A stretch of DNA of 64,000 bases, from assembly GCA_949840915.1 (NCBI GenBank), contig CATKXY010000013.1, positions 21,290 through 85,289 of the forward strand, read 5' to 3'. Shown here piece after piece: positions 47,395-55,188 of the stretch; positions within the stretch are counted from its first letter, which is position 1; each line of letters begins with the position of its first letter. The notes below the pieces were generated by a model. The model saw nothing but the letters and a program-made list of their open reading frames with translations. It searched no databases and was not told the origin of the DNA. The position numbers were made by a program, and so were the translations under genes. The DNA comes from an uncultured Lachnospiraceae bacterium. Lineage in GTDB: Bacteria; Bacillota; Clostridia; Lachnospirales; Lachnospiraceae.

Positions 47395-48495
47395 ATGAGA
47401 ATCAACTACAACGTATCGGCAATGCTGTCGAACAACGCTCTGTCAAACAATGACAACAAGCTGGCAAAGTCTCTCGAGAGACTTTCCTCGGGACTGAAAA
47501 TCAATCACGCAAAGGATAATCCTGCAGGTCTGGCCATGGCAAAGAGAATGAACGCACAGATCAGAGGCGTCGCAGTGGCCAATCAGAATGCAGGGGACGG
47601 TGTGTCTGTTATTGAGACCGCTGACGGTGCGCTCACAGAGGTGGCTGCGATGCTGCAGCGTATCAATGAGCTGTCCGTAAAGTCTGCTACCGGCACTATG
47701 ACGGATGAGGACAGACAGACGGTTCAGAACGAGGTTGAGCAGTTGAAAGAGGAGATTACGCGAATCTCCAATGACACGGAATTCAACGGACAGAAGCTGT
47801 TGAACGGGGAGTTTACGTCTAAGGGCTTCACCAATGACAATGATGTAAAGGTCAATTCATACAGCAAGGATATCACTCAGAAAATATATACCATAACCAG
47901 TCTGAATGTGACTGCATCTGCGGACGGTGAGCTGACCTTGGCGGGAGATCCTGCGCTGGGACCTGAATTTCCTCCGAATTGCAAAGCGGAGGTGAGAGAT
48001 AACCTTGTGAGCATCAAGGATGGCAGCGGATTTGAGCTGACGCTGAAGGTGCCCGAGAACGGAGGATCTTTCAATAATCTGGAGATAGATGTGGCGGGGA
48101 TCGGAGCCATGCGTCTCCAGGTCGGAGCGAACGAAGGACAGGTGCTGGAGATGGAGATTCCTGCGGTTACTCTGTTAAATATGGGCATCCGGGAGATCGA
48201 TGTGAGCACCAAGGCGGGAGCAGACGAAGCCATCACCCGCGTGGATGATGCGATTCAGTTTGTATCCAGCGTGCGCGGCAGACTGGGTGCGTATCAGAAT
48301 CGTCTGGAATCTACCATAAATAGTCTGGATGTTACCAGTGAGACTATGACGGCGGCATATTCCCGCATTATGGATGTAGATATGGCGGAGGAGATGACAG
48401 AGTACACCACTGCGCAGGTGCTGACTCAGGCCGGAACCTCCATGCTTGCACAGGCCAATGAGAGACCTTCGCAGGTACTGCAGCTTTTGCAGTAA
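47395..48495 (+). CDS. Flagellin
   Basis: MRINYNVSAMLSNNALSNNDNKLAKSLERLSSGLKINHAKDNPAGLAMAKRMNAQIRGV and C-terminal RGRLGAYQNRLESTINSLDVTSETMTAAYSRIMDVDMAEEMTEYTTAQVLTQAGTSMLAQANERPSQVLQLLQ. Confidence 0.98.
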   Translation: MRINYNVSAMLSNNALSNNDNKLAKSLERLSSGLKINHAKDNPAGLAMAKRMNAQIRGVAVANQNAGDGVSVIETADGALTEVAAMLQRINELSVKSATGTMTDEDRQTVQNEVEQLKEEITRISNDTEFNGQKLLNGEFTSKGFTNDNDVKVNSYSKDITQKIYTITSLNVTASADGELTLAGDPALGPEFPPNCKAEVRDNLVSIKDGSGFELTLKVPENGGSFNNLEIDVAGIGAMRLQVGANEGQVLEMEIPAVTLLNMGIREIDVSTKAGADEAITRVDDAIQFVSSVRGRLGAYQNRLESTINSLDVTSETMTAAYSRIMDVDMAEEMTEYTTAQVLTQAGTSMLAQANERPSQVLQLLQ

Positions 48496-48574
48496 TCTGT
48501 GACGGCTGTTGCGGGATATTTGGTGCAGGGAACAGAATGATCTGCATAGTTTGTGTTAGAAAGAGGAGGAGAGC

Positions 48575-49048
48575 ATGACCAGCGAATGTAAGCAGCAGTT
48601 TACCCTGCGGATCACGCAGGCAAACTCCACGGAGCTGATCGTGATTTTATATGAGATGCTGCTCTGCTATCTGGACGAGGCCGGGGAGGCTGCAAAGTCC
48701 GGCGACTCTGCGGCGCTTACAGAGGCGATACGCAAGAGCAGAGGCTGTCTGAATGAGCTGGAGCAGTCTCTGCATATGGAATATGAGCCGGCCGGCAGTC
48801 TGCGGCAGCTCTATCTGTATTGTGCCAGGAAGCTTGTACATGCACAGGCCTGCAAAGAGGGCGCTTTGGACGAGATCCGGAGAATCATTCAGCCGCTGCA
48901 TGACGCTTATGAACAGATTGCACCCCAGAATCCGGGCGGTCCCGTGATGGGTAATTCCCAGACTGTGTATGCAGGCCTGACCTATGGACGGGGAACGCTA
49001 ACCGAAAACATGGCTGACCAGGGTACGAATCGGGGAATGCGCGTATAA
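48575..49048 (+). CDS. FliS-like flagellar export chaperone
   Basis: ITQANSTELIVILYEMLLCYLDEAGEAAKSGD...IRKSRGCLNELEQSLHMEY...LRQLYLYCARKLVHAQ; immediately after flagellin. Confidence 0.82.
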   Translation: MTSECKQQFTLRITQANSTELIVILYEMLLCYLDEAGEAAKSGDSAALTEAIRKSRGCLNELEQSLHMEYEPAGSLRQLYLYCARKLVHAQACKEGALDEIRRIIQPLHDAYEQIAPQNPGGPVMGNSQTVYAGLTYGRGTLTENMADQGTNRGMRV

Positions 49049-49357
49049 AGGCGCATTTTCTTCGGCCTGCTGCGCTGCCAGTTCGGTGAGATGGCGATAG
49101 CGTTTCTGCAGAGCGTTAATTTCATAGATATAGCTGTCGATCAGATCCACTTCTACGGCATTATTAAAACCCGAGTAGGCGATTTCCAGAGCTTGCCGGG
49201 TTTTTTCTATGGCGTCCTTTAGATTGAGAGATCCAAGTTCTTCTTCCACGGGTAATACGGTATTTACGCTTTGCTTATACAATACTTTCATACATATTCC
49301 CATCTGCGCGCTGCGGCGCGCAATCAGATCGATAGTTGAATACACATTTTTATTCAA
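48998..49357 (-). CDS. DUF2508 (YaaL-like) protein
   Basis: LKDAIEKTRQALEIAYSGFNNAVEVDLIDSYIYEINALQKRYRHLTELAA; start may be internal (ATG 49300 or 49291). Confidence 0.8.
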   Translation of the reverse strand: MNKNVYSTIDLIARRSAQMGICMKVLYKQSVNTVLPVEEELGSLNLKDAIEKTRQALEIAYSGFNNAVEVDLIDSYIYEINALQKRYRHLTELAAQQAEENAPLYAHSPIRTLVSHVFG

Positions 49358-49493
49358 CTTTATATCTGTTAATTATTATCAGTATAATCGCCGGACTTGT
49401 AAAATATACCAAAAACGGAATTTTTATGAAAATACTTCATATGATGTATGGAAAAGATGGTCATGCAGGTCGGGAGGCCGGAACGGGAAAATT

Positions 49494-49766
49494 ATGGAAT
49501 ATGGGAGAGGAATCTTGGTGATTGCGGCAGCCTGCGGCATTGTGCTGCTGATCGGCGCTGTGCGCAGTAAAATGGAATGGCTGTTAAATATCGTGATGCG
49601 AAGTATACTGGGTACGATAGCCATGTATTTTGTGAATTCTACTCTGGCTGCTGCCGGAATTTCTCTGGGAGTGGGTATTAATATCGTGACGGTTTTGACA
49701 ACGGGAATCCTTGGTCTGCCTGGGTTTGTGGCACTTTATGGCCTGGGGATTTATCGAATGTTATGA
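49494..49766 (+). CDS. Pro-sigmaK processing inhibitor BofA family protein
   Basis: WLLNIVMRSILGTIAMYFVNSTLAAAGISLGVGINIVTVLTTGILGLPGFVALYGLGIYRML. Confidence 0.9.
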   Translation: MEYGRGILVIAAACGIVLLIGAVRSKMEWLLNIVMRSILGTIAMYFVNSTLAAAGISLGVGINIVTVLTTGILGLPGFVALYGLGIYRML

Positions 49767-49802
49767 AAGATTACCAAAATTGATTTTTTTGACTTTACAC
49801 GC

Positions 49803-49830
49803 TTGCCAACTCCGGAAATTGTGCTATAAT
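49803..49830 (+). promoter_or_regulatory. Sigma-A promoter of the Tad-like operon
   Basis: TTGCCA (49803-49808)-N16-TATAAT (49825-49830). Confidence 0.65.
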
Positions 49831-50034
49831 GACTTTATTCTATAAGACAGACGGATGGCCATCCGCAGTTCTGAACTTTCTCTGGGACAAGTTTCGTCCC
49901 GATATTTCAAAGAAGCTGATAAGGATACAATAGCGCAGATTTTTAATGCGCGAGATACAAAAGATAAAATGATAAATTTAAAAATGATAAACTAAAGCAA
50001 TAAAAAGTAAATAATGAAAAAAGGAGTTGATCGG

Positions 50035-50538
50035 TTGGCGGTATTGTGTACGTCTCTGGGAGTAGTCTGCCTTTTTGACTACCGAAAGAGAAGAATCCCG
50101 AATCTGTGGGTAGTATTGATTTTGACCATGGGTGCAGGGAGAAGCATCCTCCAAAACGGATTGGGAGGTTTGGCAGTATATCTGCTTTCGGCAGTGTCAG
50201 TGTTGTTTTTGCTCTATCCGCTCTTTCGCGTCGGTGGTCTGGGCGCAGGAGATGTAAAGCTTTTAAGTGTTTGTGCGGGATATTTTCCCCCGCGGAGAAT
50301 CTTTTATTTTCTGTTTCTTTCTTTGCTGGTTTCGGCAGTTTTTTCCTTTATTCGTCTATGTAGAGACCGAGATCTGCGCGACAGGATCCTGTATTTTTGT
50401 GAGTATTGCGCGGCTGTGGCCCGCAGCGGAAAATGGAGTCTGTATCTGCCGCAGAAGGGCGGGCGAGCGCTTTCGGGCGTCTGTATGTCAGGGCCCGTTT
50501 TGTGCAGCGTATTGCTGGGTATGGGAGGTATTTATTGA
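50035..50538 (+). CDS. A24-family prepilin peptidase (TadV/CpaA-like)
   Basis: FDYRKRRIPNLWVVL and GGLGAGDVKLLSVCAGYF (GxGD); AAGGAG Shine-Dalgarno fits TTG 50035 better than track ATG 50014. Confidence 0.9.
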   Translation: MAVLCTSLGVVCLFDYRKRRIPNLWVVLILTMGAGRSILQNGLGGLAVYLLSAVSVLFLLYPLFRVGGLGAGDVKLLSVCAGYFPPRRIFYFLFLSLLVSAVFSFIRLCRDRDLRDRILYFCEYCAAVARSGKWSLYLPQKGGRALSGVCMSGPVLCSVLLGMGGIY

Positions 50539-50553
50539 AAAGGGAGGTGTCCA

Positions 50554-51570
50554 TTGAGAGAAAAGAGAAATCCTGTCCTGGTATTGTGTGACAGGGAGGA
50601 GGAATATGCGCAGCTGATGACGGAATTTATGCAAAATCGCCGGGAACTGCCGTGGAGTGTCCACACATATACGGATGTAGAAAAGCTTCTGCAGGAGGAA
50701 AGGGACTGTTCTATCGACGTGATGGTGGTATCGGAGCGGACCTATCAGGACAGGCTGGCGGGATTGAATCCGTTGCGAACGGTGATCTTGAGTGAAGGAG
50801 GGCTGCAGAGGCGGGATGAGTTTGTCAATGTGGACAAATATCAGCAGGCTCAGCGGGTGCTGCAGAGTATTCTGGAGGTCTATCTGGAGATTGCGGATAT
50901 CGCTGTTCCCCGCATGCAGAGACACGGAAGTACCCGTTTCATCGGAATGTATTCTCCGGTGCGGCGATGTCTGCAGACTACCTTTGCTCTGACGGCAGGT
51001 CAGATGCTTGCGGAAAAATACAGGGTGCTGTATCTGAACTTTGAGCATTACGCGGGTATATCGGAACTTGCCGCACAGACAGGGGCCAGAGATCTGGCGG
51101 ACATGCTGTATTTTATCATGGCGGAGCAGGATAAGTTTCGCCTGCGTCTGCAGACAATCATACAGCGCAGAGGCAGTCTGGATTATGTTCCGCCTATGAA
51201 GTCCGGTCAGAACCTGATCCTTGTGACCTCGCAGGAATGGCTGCGCCTGCTTTGTAAAATCGAAGAGTCGGGAGAGTACGATTATGTGATCATGGACCTC
51301 AGCGAGAGTATGCAGGGATTGTTTGATATTCTGCGCACATGTGTCAAGGTATTTACACTGACCGGGGAAGACCGGATCGCTCAGGGAAAGCTTGCGGAAT
51401 ATGAACGGCTTCTGACTGCGTATTCGTATGAGGATGTACTGCAGAAAACCTGTCAATGCGCCCTGCCCAGGATACGGAGGGTCCCTGAGGAACCGGAACA
51501 GTTTACCCGGGGAGAACTGGCAGATTATGTGCGTGAGGTGCTGCGGGAGATCACAGGAGGTGAGATCTGA
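50554..51570 (+). CDS. TadZ/CpaE-like protein with atypical P-loop
   Basis: Receiver-like N-terminus (VLVLCDREEEYAQLMTEF), then TRFIGMYSPVRRCLQTTFALTAGQMLAEKYRVLYLNFEHYAGISELA and YDYVIMDLSESMQGLFDILRTCVKVFTLTGED. Confidence 0.75.
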   Translation: MREKRNPVLVLCDREEEYAQLMTEFMQNRRELPWSVHTYTDVEKLLQEERDCSIDVMVVSERTYQDRLAGLNPLRTVILSEGGLQRRDEFVNVDKYQQAQRVLQSILEVYLEIADIAVPRMQRHGSTRFIGMYSPVRRCLQTTFALTAGQMLAEKYRVLYLNFEHYAGISELAAQTGARDLADMLYFIMAEQDKFRLRLQTIIQRRGSLDYVPPMKSGQNLILVTSQEWLRLLCKIEESGEYDYVIMDLSESMQGLFDILRTCVKVFTLTGEDRIAQGKLAEYERLLTAYSYEDVLQKTCQCALPRIRRVPEEPEQFTRGELADYVREVLREITGGEI

Positions 51571-51674
51571 TGGAATACGGGGAGCTGAAGCATAGTCTGA
51601 AGAGTGCCATACAGGAGCGCATGGATTACGGCAGGGATTACAGTGATGAGGAGGTGGATGATCTCATCGACTAA
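51570..51674 (+). pseudogene. N-terminal segment of TadA/CpaF terminated by in-frame TAA
   Basis: ATG overlaps the tadZ stop (TGATG); MEYGELKHSLKSAIQERMDYGRDYSDEEVDDLID* is in the same frame as the downstream ATPase ORF. Confidence 0.7.
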
Positions 51675-51677
51675 ATC

Positions 51678-52787
51678 ATGCTGGGACGGGAGGCTTTAAG
51701 TCTGTGGCCGGTGGATGTGAGGAGGCGCTTGAAGAAGGAGCTTTTTTATTCACTGAGAAGACTGGATATCCTGCAGAGCTTTGTGGATGACGCTTCCGTC
51801 ACAGAGATCATGGTCAATGGCACCAATCCCATCTTCATAGAGCAGGGCGGTGTTCTGCGGGAGCTGGAAGTGTGTTTTGAATCTGTGGAGAAGCTGCAGG
51901 ATGTGATACAGAAGATTGTGGCGGGCTGCAACCGGGTGGTGAATGAGGCTTCGCCCATAGTAGATGCCAGGCTTTCCAACGGTTCTCGTGTAAATATTGT
52001 CATGAGGCCCATAGCCTTAAACGGACCTATCGTCACGATAAGAAGGTTTCCGGATCATCCCATCACCATGGAACAGCTTGTACAGACGGAATCTATTTCA
52101 GACGAGGCGGCAGATTTCCTGCAAAAACTCGTGAGAGCCGGCTGCAATCTGTTTGTCAGCGGCGGGACAGGAAGCGGAAAAACCACATTTCTAAATGCAT
52201 TGTCCGCCTGGATCCCCCGGGAAGAGAGAGTAATCACAATCGAGGACAGCGCAGAGCTTCAATTGCAGGATATTCCGAATCTGGTACGGCTTGAGACACG
52301 CAATGGCAATTCGGAGGGATGCAGAGAGATCAGCATCCGGGATCTGATCCGTGCCTCGCTGCGCATGCGGCCGGATCGGATAATCGTGGGAGAGGTGCGG
52401 GGAGGAGAGGCTTTTGATATGATGCAGTGCCTCAATACGGGGCATGACGGCAGTATGTCCACCGGACACGCCAACAGTGCTGCGGACATGCTTTCCCGTC
52501 TGGAGAATATGGTACTCATGGGAATGGACCTTCCCCTGGCTGCCATTCGGCAGCAGATAGCCTCGGGCCTGGATGTGATCGTGCATTTGGGCAGACTCAG
52601 GGATAAGTCCCGGAAAGTGCTGGAAATTATAGAAGTCATGGGATATGAGAAGGAACGGATCGGCCTGAACCCTTTGTATGTATATGAAGAGCAGGGAGAG
52701 GATGAAGCGGGACGTATCATTGGGGCATTGAAAAGAAAGGGGGTGCTTGTGAATGAACAGAAACTTAAGGCGGCGGGATTATCATAA
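51678..52787 (+). CDS. TadA/CpaF-type pilus assembly ATPase
   Basis: LRRLDILQSFVDDASVTEIMVNGTNPIFIEQGG; FVSGGTGSGKTTFLNALSAWIP; ERVITIEDSAELQL; RPDRIIVGEVRGGEAFDMMQCLNTGHDGSMSTGHANSAADMLSRLE. Confidence 0.96.
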   Translation: MLGREALSLWPVDVRRRLKKELFYSLRRLDILQSFVDDASVTEIMVNGTNPIFIEQGGVLRELEVCFESVEKLQDVIQKIVAGCNRVVNEASPIVDARLSNGSRVNIVMRPIALNGPIVTIRRFPDHPITMEQLVQTESISDEAADFLQKLVRAGCNLFVSGGTGSGKTTFLNALSAWIPREERVITIEDSAELQLQDIPNLVRLETRNGNSEGCREISIRDLIRASLRMRPDRIIVGEVRGGEAFDMMQCLNTGHDGSMSTGHANSAADMLSRLENMVLMGMDLPLAAIRQQIASGLDVIVHLGRLRDKSRKVLEIIEVMGYEKERIGLNPLYVYEEQGEDEAGRIIGALKRKGVLVNEQKLKAAGLS

Positions 52788-53523
52788 ATATCAATGGACA
52801 GTCAGAGAGCTTGTGCCTGCGGCGGCAAAGGCGGCATTTGCCGTGGTCATTCCGGCATTCTTTTTCTACCGCAGTCTGTGGGCCGTGCTGCCGCTGGGGA
52901 TATTGGGATTTTTCTTTTTTCGTGCGGAGAGCAGACGAAAGCTGGAGCACTGCCGGGAGGAGCTGAACTGTCAGTTTAAAGAATGCATCCTTTCCGTTGC
53001 GGCTTCTCTTAAAGCCGGTTATGCGGTGGAAAATGCTTTTCTGGAGAGCCGCAGCGATATGCGGATGCTGTATGGGGAGGATTCCATGATCTATGCGGAG
53101 CTGGAGGGGATTCGCAGAGGGCTGGTGATCAATATCACAATGGAAGAGCTGTTGGAAGATTTTGCAGCACGCAGTTCCAGCGAAGATATCATGGAGTTTG
53201 CCCAAGTCTTTGCCATCGCGAAAAAAAGCGGAGGAAATCTCTCGGAAATTATTCAGACGACAGCGATGCTGATTGGCAGAAAAATTGATGCAAAACAGGA
53301 AATACGGACTTTGTTGAGCGGCAGACAGATGGAGCAGACGATCATGAAATTAATGCCGTTTGGTATTTTGCTTTATATCGGCATCAGCTATCCCGGATAT
53401 TTTGATACGCTTTATCACAATTGGCGTGGGTGTGCAATTATGACCGGCTGCCTGGGAATCTATCTGGCGGCTTATGTGCTGGGGGACAGGATTCTACAAA
53501 AGATTGTCAGAGAGATAGGATAG
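52753..53523 (+). CDS. TadB-like type II secretion system F domain protein
   Basis: FKECILSVAASLKAGYAVENAFLESRSDM...EFAQVFAIAKKSGGNLSEIIQTTAMLIGRKIDAKQEIRTLLSGRQMEQTIMKLMPFGILLYI. Confidence 0.92.
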   Translation: MNRNLRRRDYHKYQWTVRELVPAAAKAAFAVVIPAFFFYRSLWAVLPLGILGFFFFRAESRRKLEHCREELNCQFKECILSVAASLKAGYAVENAFLESRSDMRMLYGEDSMIYAELEGIRRGLVINITMEELLEDFAARSSSEDIMEFAQVFAIAKKSGGNLSEIIQTTAMLIGRKIDAKQEIRTLLSGRQMEQTIMKLMPFGILLYIGISYPGYFDTLYHNWRGCAIMTGCLGIYLAAYVLGDRILQKIVREIG

Positions 53524-53536
53524 GGGAGGTGGATGT

Positions 53537-54883
53537 TTGGGACCATTGAGGAAAACGGTTCTGTGTCTGTATGATTTTTTAAACAGACGCAGGCTCTTGG
53601 TCCGGCCCGGTGTGAGGGCCGATCTGGAGCGGCTGTATCCGGACAAAGATCAGGAGCAGCTGCAAAGAAATTACTATGCAGAGAAACTGGAGAAGTCCCT
53701 GTTGGTTATTTTGGGCGGTTCTGTGCTGGCAATCTTTTTGGCGCTGCGGACTGCGGGGGAGCGCAGTCTGGAACCGGGAAATGCCCTGAGAAGAGGAGCG
53801 GTTTTGGATGAGGCCGGAGAGGTGACGTTAGAGGCCGTCCTGGACGGAGGAAAGGAGCGCTTTTCATTATGGGTGGAGCCGGTGCAGCTGTGTGCAGAGG
53901 AGGCGGAGAGCTGTTATCGGGAGTTTTGTGAGAAGCTTCCGGAGTTGATTGCCGGGGAAAATGCGTCTTTGTTGGAAGTGAACCAAAAATTAGATTTGCT
54001 GGAGAAATACGCAGGATATCCGTTTGACGTAGAATGGAGGAGCCATAATATGGACCGTGTCACATCGGCGGGAACGGTCAGGCTTACTCATGAGGCAACG
54101 GAAGTCCGGTTACAGGCAAAAGTCAGTTATGGAGAGACGGAATGGCAGCAGGAAGTGACGGTAAGGCTTCTCCCGGAGGAATTGACATTTCAGGAGAGAC
54201 GTAACAGGGAGTTAGCGGAGGAACTGCTTGCTGCGGAGGAAGAGGACCGTACAAAAGAATACTGGGTGCTCCCGGAGCGTGTGCAGGGCATGCCCGTAAA
54301 GTGGCGCAGGGCGGTGCAGGATAACAGCCTGATCTTATGGATAGGAGCATTGCTTGCCGGAGTGCTGGTCTATCGTATGAGTGACAGAGATTTACACGAC
54401 AGGCTGGAAAAGCAGAGAATCCATATGAAACGGGAATATTCGGATGTGGTACACAAGCTGGCATTATATCTTGGAGCAGGCATGACTCTGCAGGGTGCCT
54501 TCGGAAAAATAGCGGCCGAATATGAGCGGAAAAAAATAAACGGCGGCCCCAGGAGTCCTACTTACGAGGAAATGCTCTACACCTGCAGGGAGTTAAAAGC
54601 CGGTATATCGGAAAGCGAGGCCTATGAACATTTTGGCAGGAGAACCGGCTTGCAGGAATACATTCGTCTCGGCACGCTGATGACGCAAAACCTCAAAAAG
54701 GGAAGCAGCTCGTTATTGCCCCGTCTGCATGAGGAGGCCGGTATGGCTCAGTCCGAGCAGCTTAAGATGGGCAGAAAGCTGGGAGAGGAGGCATCCACTA
54801 AACTACTGCTGCCCATGGTCATGATGCTGGGAGTTGTAATGGTGATCGTAATGCTGCCGGCATTTTCTTCTATGGGTCTTTGA
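53537..54883 (+). CDS. TadC-like type II secretion system F protein with inserted extracytoplasmic domain
   Basis: TTG start after GGGGAGGTGG; C-terminal YSDVVHKLALYLGAGMTLQGAFGKIAAEYE...LMTQNLKKGSSSLLPRLHEEAGMAQSEQLKMGRKLGEEASTKLLLPMVMMLGVVMVIVMLPAF. Confidence 0.88.
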   Translation: MGPLRKTVLCLYDFLNRRRLLVRPGVRADLERLYPDKDQEQLQRNYYAEKLEKSLLVILGGSVLAIFLALRTAGERSLEPGNALRRGAVLDEAGEVTLEAVLDGGKERFSLWVEPVQLCAEEAESCYREFCEKLPELIAGENASLLEVNQKLDLLEKYAGYPFDVEWRSHNMDRVTSAGTVRLTHEATEVRLQAKVSYGETEWQQEVTVRLLPEELTFQERRNRELAEELLAAEEEDRTKEYWVLPERVQGMPVKWRRAVQDNSLILWIGALLAGVLVYRMSDRDLHDRLEKQRIHMKREYSDVVHKLALYLGAGMTLQGAFGKIAAEYERKKINGGPRSPTYEEMLYTCRELKAGISESEAYEHFGRRTGLQEYIRLGTLMTQNLKKGSSSLLPRLHEEAGMAQSEQLKMGRKLGEEASTKLLLPMVMMLGVVMVIVMLPAFSSMGL

Positions 54884-54937
54884 CGGATAATTTTGAAAGC
54901 AATCATAATAAACACCGGATTAAAGGAGGAAAAACCG

Positions 54938-55171
54938 ATGAGAAGTCAGATGAAAAATCAAATAATTGGTCAAACGAAAGGTCAAACGGAGGAAATGGTG
55001 AAGCTGAAGGATTGGAGACAGCTTCTTGCGGAAGAGGAGGGAATGGGCACAGTGGAAATTATTTTAATCATTGTGGTTTTGGTGGGTCTGGTGTTGATTT
55101 TTAAGGACCAGATCACGGCCATCGTGGAGTCCATCTTTTCCAAAATCACGAAACAGACTAATAAATTCTAA
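54938..55171 (+). CDS. Flp1-like type IVb pilin
   Basis: EEGMGTVEIILIIVVLVGLVLIFKDQITAIVESIFSKITKQTNKF; G-x-x-x-VEI motif plus hydrophobic helix. Confidence 0.9.
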   Translation: MRSQMKNQIIGQTKGQTEEMVKLKDWRQLLAEEEGMGTVEIILIIVVLVGLVLIFKDQITAIVESIFSKITKQTNKF

Positions 55172-55188
55172 GTCGGAGAGGGGGGCGG

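Noticed and set aside
49860-50000. c-di-GMP riboswitch in the Tad leader
   Set aside because: Hairpins are present, but I could not identify conserved GEMM-I/II sequence elements; left as an uncharacterised leader.
50488-51456. 322-aa minus-strand ORF
   Set aside because: Antisense to the TadZ-like gene embedded in a co-directional operon.
54880-55104. 74-aa Asn/Gly-rich + ORF
   Set aside because: Out-of-frame overlap with the Flp1-like pilin gene, which has the proper pilin signature.
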